A stretch of 64,000 nucleotides of DNA from Sphingobium cyanobacteriorum (GTDB taxonomy: Bacteria > Pseudomonadota > Alphaproteobacteria > Sphingomonadales > Sphingomonadaceae): assembly GCF_030580935.1 (NCBI RefSeq), contig NZ_JAUQOM010000001.1:62001-126000 (forward strand). The letters run 5' to 3'. A program made the position numbers and the translations under genes. The notes beneath the pieces were generated by a model. The model did no database searches. It was given only the letters and a program-made list of their open reading frames with translations, and had not been told where the DNA came from. This document shows, in pieces, positions 50,751 to 59,238 of the stretch; the stretch's first letter is position 1, and each line of letters begins with the position of its first letter.

Positions 50751-51055
50751 GCGGGCGTGGCGAAATCGGTAGACGCAACGGACTTAGGCCATTGAGTGCG
50801 CGCGGGGAAACCTGTGACGTAGAACTGCTCAAATTCGGGGAAACCTTCATCTGGCAATCCCGAGCCAAGCCCGAAAGCATGCTTTCGGGAAGGTGTAGAG
50901 ACTAGACGGGCAGCACCTAAACCCCGGCCAGCCGGGACATGGTGAAGGGATAGTCCAGACCACAAACGCCCTTGCGGGCGGCGGCGAAAGCCGTAGCTGG
51001 TAAGAAAATCCGTCGGGCCCTGCCCGTGGGGGTTCGAGTCCCCCCGCCCGCACCA
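50751..51055 (+). tRNA. tRNA-Leu (UAA) interrupted by a group I intron
   Basis: Exon 1 (50751-50785) and exon 2 (51005-51055) join to an 86-base tRNA with encoded CCA. The acceptor stem is GCGGGCG/CGCCCGC, the D arm GTGGCGAAATCGGTAGACGC, the anticodon stem ACGGA/TCCGT with loop CTTAAAA (anticodon TAA), a long variable arm (CGGGCCCTGCCCGT) and the T arm GGGGGTTCGAGTCCCCC. The intron interrupts the anticodon after its first base. It follows ihfB. Confidence 0.93.
50786..51004 (+). other. Group I intron in tRNA-Leu(UAA)
   Basis: A 219-base intron. The 5' splice site follows a U (ACTT|AGG) and the last base is G (TAAG|AAAA), the group I rule. GAGT near the 5' end (50794-50797) can pair with the exon end ACTT, with a U-G wobble, as the internal guide. 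Conserved elements in order: GGCAATCCCGAGCCAAG (P/Q region), AGAGACTAGACGG (R/P7) and GATAGTCC (S). These match subgroup IC3 introns of cyanobacterial tRNA-Leu(UAA) as I recall them. No homing endonuclease frame is present. Confidence 0.9.
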
Positions 51056-51117
51056 CCCCTTTCCGGCAGTATAATCCCGGCAGTCCTTTTCCGGGAGGCG
51101 ATGCCAGGCAATCGATA

Positions 51118-51834
51118 TCAGGCGCGCCCTTCCCCGTCTGCGTCGGTGATGCAGCGCAATCGATAGCCGATGCCCAGTTCATTGCCGATAATCTGCGGCC
51201 GCTGCGGATCATCCTCCAGCTTCTGGCGCAAGGTCCGCACCAATACCCGCAGATATTCGACATGATGTTCATGCTCATTGGGCCAGACATGGGCCATGAT
51301 CTGGGCATGGGTGATGACCCGGCCGGGGAATTTCGCCAGTTGGGCGAGCACGGCATATTCCTTGGGCGTCAGATGGACTTCGTGCCCGACCTTCGTCACG
51401 GTGCGGGCCAGCAGGTCGATCTCCACATCTCCCGCGCGCACCGTGGCCGCGCCGCCATCCTTGGCCATGCGGTTGCGCAGCGCCACGCGCACCCGCGCCA
51501 GCAATTCGTCGGTGTCGAACGGCTTGGTCAGATAATCGTCGGCCCCCAGGTCCAGCGCCGCCACTTTCTGATCGGTGGCGTCGCGCGCCGACACGATGAT
51601 GAGCGTCGTGTCCGAATCCCGCTTGAACAAGGGCACCAGTTCCAGCCCGTCGCGGTCCGGCAGGCCAAGGTCGAGCAGGCTGATGTCGGGCCGTTCCGAT
51701 TTCAGCAGCGCCAGCGCCTCACGCGCGGTGCCCGCTTCCACCGTGGCATAGTCGGCGCGGGTCAGGGCGGCGTGGATCAGCTTGCGGATATGCGGTTCGT
51801 CATCGACGATCAGCACCTTGTGGCGGGTTTTCAT
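51118..51834 (-). CDS. kdpE: KDP operon response regulator KdpE
   Basis: OmpR/PhoB-type regulator of 238 residues. The receiver has VDDEPHIRK, the phosphoacceptor Asp in ISLLDLGLPD and TKPF; the C-terminal winged helix (EVHLTPKEYAVLAQLAKFPG and RPQIIGNELGIGYRL) binds DNA. The ATG overlaps the kdpD stop by four bases, so it is the last gene of the kdp operon. Confidence 0.95.
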   Translation of the reverse strand: MKTRHKVLIVDDEPHIRKLIHAALTRADYATVEAGTAREALALLKSERPDISLLDLGLPDRDGLELVPLFKRDSDTTLIIVSARDATDQKVAALDLGADDYLTKPFDTDELLARVRVALRNRMAKDGGAATVRAGDVEIDLLARTVTKVGHEVHLTPKEYAVLAQLAKFPGRVITHAQIMAHVWPNEHEHHVEYLRVLVRTLRQKLEDDPQRPQIIGNELGIGYRLRCITDADGEGRA

Positions 51835-54500
51835 AACAAGTCCTCACGGGGCAGGTCTGACAGGATGCACGATTGGGGGATGGTGATGGTGAAGCAGGCG
51901 CCGACCGGATCGGTCCTGCTGGCGGCGGCCACGCGCAGCCCCATCGCTTCGGCAAAGCCCTTGACGATAGCCAGGCCAAGGCCCGTGCCATGCTTGACCC
52001 GGTCGGACCCCTCCAGCCGGGTGAAGGTGTCGAAAATCCGGGCTTCCGCGCCGGGCGGGATGCCCGGCCCTTCGTCCAGCACCGACAGCGCGATCGCATC
52101 GGGCAGGCGGCGGCCGCGGATCAGCACCGGCGTCCCCGGATCGGCATAGCGCCCGGCATTGTCGAGCAGGTTGATGAGGCAATGGTGCAGCAGCGTCGGA
52201 TCGACCCGGACCAGCGGAATGTCGGGCGAGATATCCACGTCGACCTTGTGCCCCAGCAGCGACTGGCGCGTGTCCTGCACTGCGCCGGCGACAGCGTCGA
52301 ACAGGTCGGTCGGCTCGACCTTGAGCGGCAGCGCGCCTGCCTCCACCCGCGCCATGTCGAGCAGGTTGGCGACGAAGCGGTTGAGCCGTCGCGCTTCGGC
52401 GTCCACCGTGTCGAGCAGGTCGGAGGGACATTGCCGTTTCAGTTCATGCGTCGCTGACAGGATGGTGGTCAGCGGCGTGCGCAGGTCATGCCCCACCGAT
52501 GACAGCAAGGCCGATCGCAGCCGGTCGCGTTCGAATATCTGCCGCGCGTCCAGCATCTCCTCCTCCAGCGCCATGCGATCGAAGGCGATGGATGCCTGAT
52601 CGAGCAGGCTCATCAGCAGCGGGATCTGATCCGACCGCAGCGGTTGCCCGGCGTCCTCGCGCGCCAGCCCCAGCACGCCCAGCACCCCGCGTGTGGTGCG
52701 CAGCGGGTGGAACAGCCAGTCGGACGCTGTGAGCGTGGACGATCCGCGCCCGGCGGGCTGTTCATTATCCATCGCCCATTGGGCGGCGGCCTTTTCGATC
52801 TGCTCCAGCCGGTCCTCCGGCGGCACGGCGGCGCGCAGTTGCGGCCCGTCCGGCGACGGCAGCAGCAGCACGGTGCGGACGGACAGCAAGCGCGACACTT
52901 CGGCGCAGATGGCGTGCATCAGCTCCTCGCGGCTGGCCGATGCGGTGATCTGGCGTGAAAAGCCCGCCAGCGCCGCATTCTGGCGCGCGCTCGATTGCGC
53001 CAGGTCCGCCTGCGCCCGCACCCGCGCGGCAAACTGGCTGGTGACGATGGCGACCCCCAGCAGCACAAGGATGCTGACGACATTTTCCGGGTTGTTGACC
53101 GTCAGCGTGCCGGTGGGCGGCAGGAAGAAGAAATTATAGGCCAGGCTGGACAGCAACCCGGCAAACAGCCCCGCGCGCAGGCCGAAGGAGGCCGCCGCGA
53201 ACATGACCGGGACCAGGTAGAGCAGCGCGATATTGCCCAGGTCGATCGTTTCCACCAGCAACCGGCCCAACGCCGTCATCGCCGCGATCATCAGCGTCGA
53301 CCAGAGATAGTCGGCCGGCTTGCCCCATTGCCGGGCGTTGCGGCCGCTGGTTGCCGGCCGGGCGCGCGCCGTATCGTCGCCGGGCAGGACATGCACCGCG
53401 ACATCGCCGATCCCGCGCACCAGCGCATCGACCACCGACCCATGGCGCAGTTCGAACCACCAGGACCGCGCCGACTTGCCGATGACGATCTGGGTCGCGC
53501 GGGCATCCGCCACATAATGGCGCAGCCCGTCGATCACGGAAGGGGCGGCGATGGTGGCGGTGGTCGCGCCCAGCCGCGACGCCAGCGCCATCGTGTCGGC
53601 CAGTTGCGCCCGCTCCGCCTCGCTCAGGGTCAGGCTGCGCTGGGTTTCGATATGGACGGCGGACCAGGGGGCTTTCAGCGCATCGGCCAGCCGCTTGGCC
53701 GCGCGCACCAGCCCCGGCGCGCTCGGCAATTCGCTGATCGCCACCAGGATGCGCTCGCCCGCCGCGAAGCTGCCGGCCAGCGCATGGGCGCGGACATAGT
53801 CCAGCATCTGCGCGTCGACCGCCTGCGCGGCGCGGCGCAGCGCCATTTCGCGCAAGGCGGTCAGGTTGGATTTGGAGAAGAAATGGCCGAGCGCGCGGGT
53901 CGCCTCCTGCGGGATATAGACCTTCCCCTCCTTCAGCCGCTCGATCAGTTCGTCGGGCGGAATGTCCACCATCTCGATCTCGGCCATCTCCAGGATCGAG
54001 TCCGGCACGGTTTCGCGCACCCGTACCCGCGTGAAGGAGGCGACGACATCGTTCAGGCTTTCGATATGCTGGATATTGACGGTTGAATAGACGTCGATCC
54101 CGGCGTCGAGCAGTTCCTCCACATCCTGATAGCGTTTGGGATGGCGGCTGCCCGGCGCATTGCTGTGGGCCAGTTCGTCCACCAGCGCCAGTTGCGGGCG
54201 GCGGGCGAGGATGGCGTCGATATCCATCTCGCCCAGCCGATGGCCCTGATGGTCGACATGCTGGCGGGGAATGACCTCATGCCCCTGCACCAGCGCTTCG
54301 GTTTCCTTGCGGCCATGGGTTTCCACCACGCCGACGACCACGTCGATGCCCGCCCTGCGCCGCTGCATCCCGTCGGTCAGCATCTCATAGGTCTTGCCCA
54401 CGCCCGGCGCTGCGCCGAGGAAGATTTTCAGGCGGCCGCGGCCTTCCTGCGCGGCCTGGCGCAGGAAGGCTTCGGGGTCGCGGCGGTCCGGGTCGTTCAT
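51831..54500 (-). CDS. kdpD: Sensor histidine kinase KdpD
   Basis: Potassium-sensing kinase of 889 residues. The N-terminal KdpD domain has a Walker A, GAAPGVGKT, at residues 29-37; a universal-stress-like domain, four membrane helices near residues 395-495 and a GAF region follow. The HisKA helix with SVGHDLRTPLTTILSA (His near residue 672) precedes an ATPase domain with LLDNAGRYA and GLGLAIVKG. Its start overlaps the kdpC stop (ATGA). It activates KdpE when potassium is low. Confidence 0.95.
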   Translation of the reverse strand: MNDPDRRDPEAFLRQAAQEGRGRLKIFLGAAPGVGKTYEMLTDGMQRRRAGIDVVVGVVETHGRKETEALVQGHEVIPRQHVDHQGHRLGEMDIDAILARRPQLALVDELAHSNAPGSRHPKRYQDVEELLDAGIDVYSTVNIQHIESLNDVVASFTRVRVRETVPDSILEMAEIEMVDIPPDELIERLKEGKVYIPQEATRALGHFFSKSNLTALREMALRRAAQAVDAQMLDYVRAHALAGSFAAGERILVAISELPSAPGLVRAAKRLADALKAPWSAVHIETQRSLTLSEAERAQLADTMALASRLGATTATIAAPSVIDGLRHYVADARATQIVIGKSARSWWFELRHGSVVDALVRGIGDVAVHVLPGDDTARARPATSGRNARQWGKPADYLWSTLMIAAMTALGRLLVETIDLGNIALLYLVPVMFAAASFGLRAGLFAGLLSSLAYNFFFLPPTGTLTVNNPENVVSILVLLGVAIVTSQFAARVRAQADLAQSSARQNAALAGFSRQITASASREELMHAICAEVSRLLSVRTVLLLPSPDGPQLRAAVPPEDRLEQIEKAAAQWAMDNEQPAGRGSSTLTASDWLFHPLRTTRGVLGVLGLAREDAGQPLRSDQIPLLMSLLDQASIAFDRMALEEEMLDARQIFERDRLRSALLSSVGHDLRTPLTTILSATHELKRQCPSDLLDTVDAEARRLNRFVANLLDMARVEAGALPLKVEPTDLFDAVAGAVQDTRQSLLGHKVDVDISPDIPLVRVDPTLLHHCLINLLDNAGRYADPGTPVLIRGRRLPDAIALSVLDEGPGIPPGAEARIFDTFTRLEGSDRVKHGTGLGLAIVKGFAEAMGLRVAAASRTDPVGACFTITIPQSCILSDLPREDLL

Positions 54501-55087
54501 TCCGCCTGATTAGCGCCGATGCCGTCGAGCCGTCGATTGATTTTAAGGACATTCACGCGCGGCTCCCCCAATATGCCCAGGACCGGCCGTTCGATCATGT
54601 CGGCGACCAGCGCGCGAACCCGCGCCGGGGCGATGCCCCGCGCCTGCGCGATCCGGTCGACCTGATAAAAAGCCGCATCGGGGCTGATATGGGGGTCAAG
54701 CCCCGATGCGGAGGCTGTCACCAGATCGGACGGAACGGGGCGATCGGGCGAGGCAGTCCTGTTTTGGGCAATGTCCTGTTCGACCCGCTCCACCAGCGCC
54801 TTGCTGGTCGGGCCAAGGTTCGAGCCGGAGGAGGCAAGGCCGTCATAGCCCTTGCCCGCCGCCGACGGACGGGAATGGAAATAGCGGTCGCTGGCAAAGG
54901 TCTGGCCGATCAGGGCCGATCCGACGACCCTGCCGTCCGCCCTGATCAGGCTGCCATTGGCCTGGGCCGGGAAGATCGCCTGTCCGATGCCGGTCAGCGC
55001 CAGCGGATAGGCGATGCCCAGCAGCAGCGCGAACAGCAATGTCATGACGATCGCCGGGCGAAAGGCGGTGATGAGATCCTTGTTCAT
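54497..55087 (-). CDS. kdpC: Potassium-transporting ATPase subunit KdpC
   Basis: Single-span accessory subunit, 196 residues. One N-terminal helix (IVMTLLFALLLGIAYPLALTG) is followed by the periplasmic domain with LIGQTFASDRYFHSRPSAAG, ASGSNLGPT and SASGLDPHISPDAA, all family hallmarks. It lies 11 bp after kdpB and overlaps the kdpD start. Confidence 0.95.
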   Translation of the reverse strand: MNKDLITAFRPAIVMTLLFALLLGIAYPLALTGIGQAIFPAQANGSLIRADGRVVGSALIGQTFASDRYFHSRPSAAGKGYDGLASSGSNLGPTSKALVERVEQDIAQNRTASPDRPVPSDLVTASASGLDPHISPDAAFYQVDRIAQARGIAPARVRALVADMIERPVLGILGEPRVNVLKINRRLDGIGANQAE

Positions 55088-55098
55088 ATGTCCGTTCC

Positions 55099-57135
55099 TT
55101 ACGCCAGACCCAGGCCGTTGACGGCCAGGTCGATGATCTTGATGCCGGCAAAGGGCGCGATCAGGCCGCCCAGCCCGTAGATGGCGAGGTTGCGGGCCAG
55201 CAGCGGCCCCGCCCCGATCGGCCGGTAGGCCACGCCCTTCAGTGCCAGCGGCACCAGCAGCGGAATGATGAGCGCGTTGAAGATGATCGCCGAAAGGATC
55301 GCGCTTTGCGGGCTGGCCAGCCCCATCAGGTTGAGCACGCCCAGCCCCGGATAGAGGACGACGAACATCGCCGGGATGATCGCGAAATATTTGGCCACGT
55401 CATTGGCGACGGAGAAGGTGGTGAGCGCGCCGCGGGTCATCAGCAATTGCTTGCCCAGCCCGACGACCTCGATCAGCTTGGTCGGATCGCTGTCCAGATC
55501 GACCATGTTGCCCGCTTCGCGCGCCGCCTGCGTGCCGGTGTTCATGGCGACCCCGACATCCGCCTGCGCCAGCGCGGGCGCATCGTTGGTGCCGTCGCCG
55601 CACATCGCGACCAGCCGCCCGCCCTGCTGTTCCTTGCGGATCAGGGCCAGCTTGTCCTCCGGCGTGGCCTGCGCCAGGAAATCGTCCACGCCCGCCTCCG
55701 CCGCGATGGCCGAAGCCGTCAGCGGATTGTCGCCGGTGATCATCACCGTGCGGATGCCCATGGCGCGCAATTCGCCGAACCGTTCGCGGATGCCGGCCTT
55801 GACGATATCCTTGAGGAAGATCGCGCCCAGCAGCTTTCCATCCTGCGCCACCGCCAGCGGAGTGCCGCCGGCGCGGCCGATCTCGTCGGTGATGCGGCGC
55901 AGTTCGTCGGCGACCGGGGTAGAGCCAAGGCCGGGATTGGCGTGCAGGACCGAATCCACCGCCCCCTTCTGGATGGTGCTGCCGTCGATCTTCACCCCCG
56001 AAATGCGGGTCTGCGCGGTGAAGGGGATGATGTCGGCAGTTGCGGGCAAGGCCGTGGTCGTCTGGCCGAACTTCTCGCGCGCCAGCACGACGATCGACCG
56101 GCCTTCCGGCGTCTCGTCGGCCAGGCTGGCGAGCAGCGCCGCCTGCGCCAGTTGCGCGGCGGATGCGCCGCCCACCGGCCGGAATTCGGTCGCCTGCCGG
56201 TCGCCCACGGTGATGGTGCCGGTCTTGTCCAGCAGCAGCACGTCGATGTCGCCCGCCGCCTCGACCGCGCGGCCCGACTTGGCGAGCACGTTGAAGCGCA
56301 CCAACCGGTCCATCCCGGCAATGCCGATCGCTGACAGCAGCGCGGCGATAGTGGTGGGGATGAGGGTGATGAGCAGCGCCGCCAGCACCGACACGGGGAT
56401 CGCGCCGCCGGCATAGCTGGCGAAGCTGGGGATGGTGCCGACCGCGATCAGGAAGATGATGGTCAGGCCCACCAGCAGCAGGGTCAGCGCGATCTCATTG
56501 GGGGTTTTCTGCCGCTCGGCCCCTTCGACCAGCGCGATCATCCGATCAAGGAAGCCCTGCCCCGGATTGACGGTCACACGGACGCGGATTTCGTCGGAGA
56601 TGACGCGGGTGCCCGCCGTCACCGCCGAACGATCGCCGCCCGCCTCGCGGATGACCGGCGCGGATTCGCCGGTGATCGCCGCTTCGTTGACCGACGCGAC
56701 GCCGGCCACGACTTCGCCATCGGACGGGATCAGGTCGCCGGTTTCGACCAGCACGATGTCGCCGACGCGCAGGGCGCTGGCGGGCACGGATTCCGCCTCC
56801 CGCCCGTCGCCCTTCAGCCGCTTGGCGGTCAGTTCCGCCTTGGCCGCGCGCAGCGATGCCGCCTGCGCCTTGCCCCGCCCTTCGGCCAGGGCTTCGGCAA
56901 AGGTGCCGAACAGCACGGTCAGCCACAGCCAGATCACCAGTTGCAGCTTGAAGCCGATGGCAAGGCCGTCCTGCCCGACGGCCAGCAGGACCGTCAGCAG
57001 CATCGCCACGACGGCGGTGGTGAACATCACCGGGTTGCGGATCAGTTCCCTGGGGTTGAGCTTGCGGAAGGCGTCGCCGATCGCAGGCAGGATCAGGTCG
57101 GCGGTAAAGAGCGATTTGGACGCTGTGCGTGCCAT
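55099..57135 (-). CDS. kdpB: Potassium-transporting P-type ATPase subunit KdpB
   Basis: Energy-coupling P-type ATPase subunit, 678 residues. The phosphorylation motif DKTGTITVG is near residue 302, with [14 protein letters not shown] before it and the hinge [19 protein letters not shown] near residue 510. Length is typical. It begins within the out-of-frame extension of kdpA; CGGAG lies 8-9 bases before its ATG. The frame is intact to the stop. Confidence 0.96.
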   Translation of the reverse strand: MARTASKSLFTADLILPAIGDAFRKLNPRELIRNPVMFTTAVVAMLLTVLLAVGQDGLAIGFKLQLVIWLWLTVLFGTFAEALAEGRGKAQAASLRAAKAELTAKRLKGDGREAESVPASALRVGDIVLVETGDLIPSDGEVVAGVASVNEAAITGESAPVIREAGGDRSAVTAGTRVISDEIRVRVTVNPGQGFLDRMIALVEGAERQKTPNEIALTLLLVGLTIIFLIAVGTIPSFASYAGGAIPVSVLAALLITLIPTTIAALLSAIGIAGMDRLVRFNVLAKSGRAVEAAGDIDVLLLDKTGTITVGDRQATEFRPVGGASAAQLAQAALLASLADETPEGRSIVVLAREKFGQTTTALPATADIIPFTAQTRISGVKIDGSTIQKGAVDSVLHANPGLGSTPVADELRRITDEIGRAGGTPLAVAQDGKLLGAIFLKDIVKAGIRERFGELRAMGIRTVMITGDNPLTASAIAAEAGVDDFLAQATPEDKLALIRKEQQGGRLVAMCGDGTNDAPALAQADVGVAMNTGTQAAREAGNMVDLDSDPTKLIEVVGLGKQLLMTRGALTTFSVANDVAKYFAIIPAMFVVLYPGLGVLNLMGLASPQSAILSAIIFNALIIPLLVPLALKGVAYRPIGAGPLLARNLAIYGLGGLIAPFAGIKIIDLAVNGLGLA

Positions 57136-58855
57136 GATGATGCTCCGATGTCTTAGAAGGTCTGCCGTGGATCATCGCGAGATGATCGGCGATCGGGCCA
57201 AGGGCGATGCCGGGCAGGAAGGTCAGCCCGCCGACGATCAGGACGATACCGACCAGCAGGCCGGTCCACAGCGGTCCGGTCGTCGGGAAGCTGCCCGCCG
57301 TTTCGGGCGTGTATTTCTTCGCCGCCAGCCCGCCGGCGATGGCCAGCATCGGCACGATGATGAAGAAGCGGCCGATCCACATCGCCACGCCCAGCAGGCC
57401 GTTATAGAAAGGCGTGTTGGCAGTCAGGCCCGCAAAGGCCGAACCATTGTTCGCCACGGCGCTGGTGAAGGCATAGAGGATTTCGCTGAACCCGTGCGGC
57501 CCCTTGTTGAGCGGCCCGGCAAGCCCGGCCGGCAGGACCGACGCGATGGCGGCGAAGCCCAGGATGACGAGCGGCAGCACCGCGATGGCGAGGACGGCGA
57601 GCTTTACCTCCCGGCTCTCGATCTTCTTGCCGACATATTCCGGGGTGCGACCGACCATCAGGCCGGCGACGAACACCGCCAGGATGGCAAACAGCAGAAA
57701 GCCGTATATGCCCGCGCCGACGCCGCCGATGACGACTTCGCCCAGTTGCATGTTGAACATGGGAACAAGGCCGCCGAGCGCGGTGAAACTGTCATGCATG
57801 GCGTTGACCGCGCCGCAGCTTGCCGCCGTGGTGATGACCGAGAAGAGGGCCGATGCGGCGATGCCGAAGCGGACTTCCTTGCCCTCCATATTGCCGCCCG
57901 CTGCGCCCAGGCTGTGGAGAATGGGGTTGCCCGCCGCTTCCTGCCAGTAGGTGACGGCCGTGCCGGCCAGGAACAGGATCATCATCGCGGCCAGGATCGC
58001 GCGGCCTTGCCGCACATTGCCGACCGCCTTGCCGAACGTGTAGGTCAGCCCCACGCCGATCGCGAAGATGGACAGCATCTGCACCAGATTGGTGAGCGCG
58101 GTCGGATTTTCGAACGGATGGGCGCTGTTGGCGTTGAAGAAGCCGCCACCATTGGTGCCCAGCATCTTGATCGCTTCCTGGCTGGCCACCGGACCCAGCG
58201 CCAGTGTCTGGCGCGCGCCTTCCAGCGTGGTGACATCGACCGATCCGGCCAGCGTCTGCGGCACGCCGCTGGCGATGTAGAAGATCGCGAGCAGGACGCA
58301 GAGCGGCAGCAGCAGGTAAAGCGTCACCCGTGTCATGTCGGCCCAGAAATTGCCGATGCTCGCCGTCCCGCGCCGCGCGAAGCCACGGAACAGCGCGAAA
58401 GCGAGCGCGATGCCGGTCGATGCCGACAGGAAATTATGAATGGTCAGGCCCAGCATCTGGCTGAGGTTCGACATGGTCGATTCCCCGCCATAGCTTTGCC
58501 AGTTGGTGTTGGTGGTGAAGCTGATCGCGGTATTGAACGCCAGATGCTCGCTCAGGCCCGGATAGCCGAGCGGATTGAGCGGCAGCACGCCCTGAAGCCG
58601 CAGGACGGCATAGGTGAACAGCAGCAGCACCGCGTTGAAGATCAGCATATGCACCGCATAGCGGCGCCAGCCCTGTTCCTGGTCCGGGTCGATGCCCGAC
58701 AGCCGGTAGAAGCCGCGCTCCACCGGCCCCAGCAGGCGGTGCAGCGGCGTGCGCCGCCCTTCATAGAGGGCATGGAGCCACAGGCCCATGGGCTTGGTCA
58801 GCGCCAGCAGGATCGCGACGAAGGCGAGGATCAATATCCATCCCTGATATGTCAT
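56546..58855 (-). CDS. kdpA: Potassium-transporting ATPase subunit KdpA (read-through/frameshifted 3' end)
   Basis: Potassium-binding channel-like subunit with ten or so membrane helices. The conserved part covers residues 1-560 (down to about 57165): [54 protein letters not shown] and [20 protein letters not shown] are the filter regions, and the normal end is [17 protein letters not shown]. After that the frame does not stop but continues 200 residues, out of frame over the start of kdpB, giving 769 residues against about 560 normally. One added base near 57160 would give a stop at 57153-57155. A deletion or sequencing error is likely. Confidence 0.85.
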   Translation of the reverse strand: MTYQGWILILAFVAILLALTKPMGLWLHALYEGRRTPLHRLLGPVERGFYRLSGIDPDQEQGWRRYAVHMLIFNAVLLLFTYAVLRLQGVLPLNPLGYPGLSEHLAFNTAISFTTNTNWQSYGGESTMSNLSQMLGLTIHNFLSASTGIALAFALFRGFARRGTASIGNFWADMTRVTLYLLLPLCVLLAIFYIASGVPQTLAGSVDVTTLEGARQTLALGPVASQEAIKMLGTNGGGFFNANSAHPFENPTALTNLVQMLSIFAIGVGLTYTFGKAVGNVRQGRAILAAMMILFLAGTAVTYWQEAAGNPILHSLGAAGGNMEGKEVRFGIAASALFSVITTAASCGAVNAMHDSFTALGGLVPMFNMQLGEVVIGGVGAGIYGFLLFAILAVFVAGLMVGRTPEYVGKKIESREVKLAVLAIAVLPLVILGFAAIASVLPAGLAGPLNKGPHGFSEILYAFTSAVANNGSAFAGLTANTPFYNGLLGVAMWIGRFFIIVPMLAIAGGLAAKKYTPETAGSFPTTGPLWTGLLVGIVLIVGGLTFLPGIALGPIADHLAMIHGRPSKTSEHHHGTHSVQIALYRRPDPACDRRRLPQAQPQGTDPQPGDVHHRRRGDAADGPAGRRAGRPCHRLQAATGDLAVADRAVRHLCRSPGRRAGQGAGGIAARGQGGTDRQAAEGRRAGGGIRARQRPARRRHRAGRNRRPDPVRWRSRGRRRVGQRSGDHRRIRAGHPRGGRRSFGGDGGHPRHLRRNPRPCDRQSGAGLP

Positions 58856-58868
58856 GGCCGCCTCCCGC

Positions 58869-58958
58869 TCAGAAGCGTTCGGGGCGTGCGAGCACGGCCA
58901 CCAGATAGAGAAGAAGCGCGGCCGCGGTCAGCGCGGCCAGCCAGAGGTCGATGGTCAT
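58869..58958 (-). CDS. kdpF: Potassium-transporting ATPase subunit KdpF
   Basis: A 29-residue single-helix protein: [20 protein letters not shown], then VLARPERF, the canonical KdpF ending. KdpF stabilises the KdpABC complex. Its stop is 13 bases before the kdpA start. It is too short for most automated calls. Confidence 0.88.
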   Translation of the reverse strand: MTIDLWLAALTAAALLLYLVAVLARPERF

Positions 58959-58969
58959 GGCCTACCCCT

Positions 58970-59053
58970 TCACGCCTGTTCGCACAGGGCGGCATAGCCG
59001 AGCGTCGTCGCCAGCAAGCCGAGGATGAGGCCGATCCAGAGGATGTCCTGCAT
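58970..59053 (-). CDS. Small membrane peptide upstream of kdpF
   Basis: A 27-residue hydrophobic peptide starting MQDILWIGLILGLLATTLGY and ending with a polar tail carrying a Cys. GGGAG lies 7 bases before its ATG, as good a site as the kdp genes have. It ends 11 bases before kdpF. I recall similar small peptides at this place in other alphaproteobacterial kdp operons, but could not check. It may be a further small subunit or regulator of the Kdp complex. Confidence 0.6.
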   Translation of the reverse strand: MQDILWIGLILGLLATTLGYAALCEQA

Positions 59054-59238
59054 GATATGTCTCCCGCACGACGTCGGGACCGCGACAGATGCGGCGCCGA
59101 TTCGTCTGCCGCGCCTCAATTAGGGGAGGGGCGCGTTTGAATTCGAGAGACAGGAAGGGCGGGCTACATAGTATTTGCGTATGATCGTTGGACTGCGGGG
59201 CGGCGCGGGCGCTTGCCCGCGCCGCCCCCTTCACGGCG

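Noticed and set aside
56432..59140. 902-codon open frame antisense to kdpA and kdpB
   Set aside because: It mirrors the conserved membrane genes and encodes low-complexity residues typical of GC-rich antisense frames.
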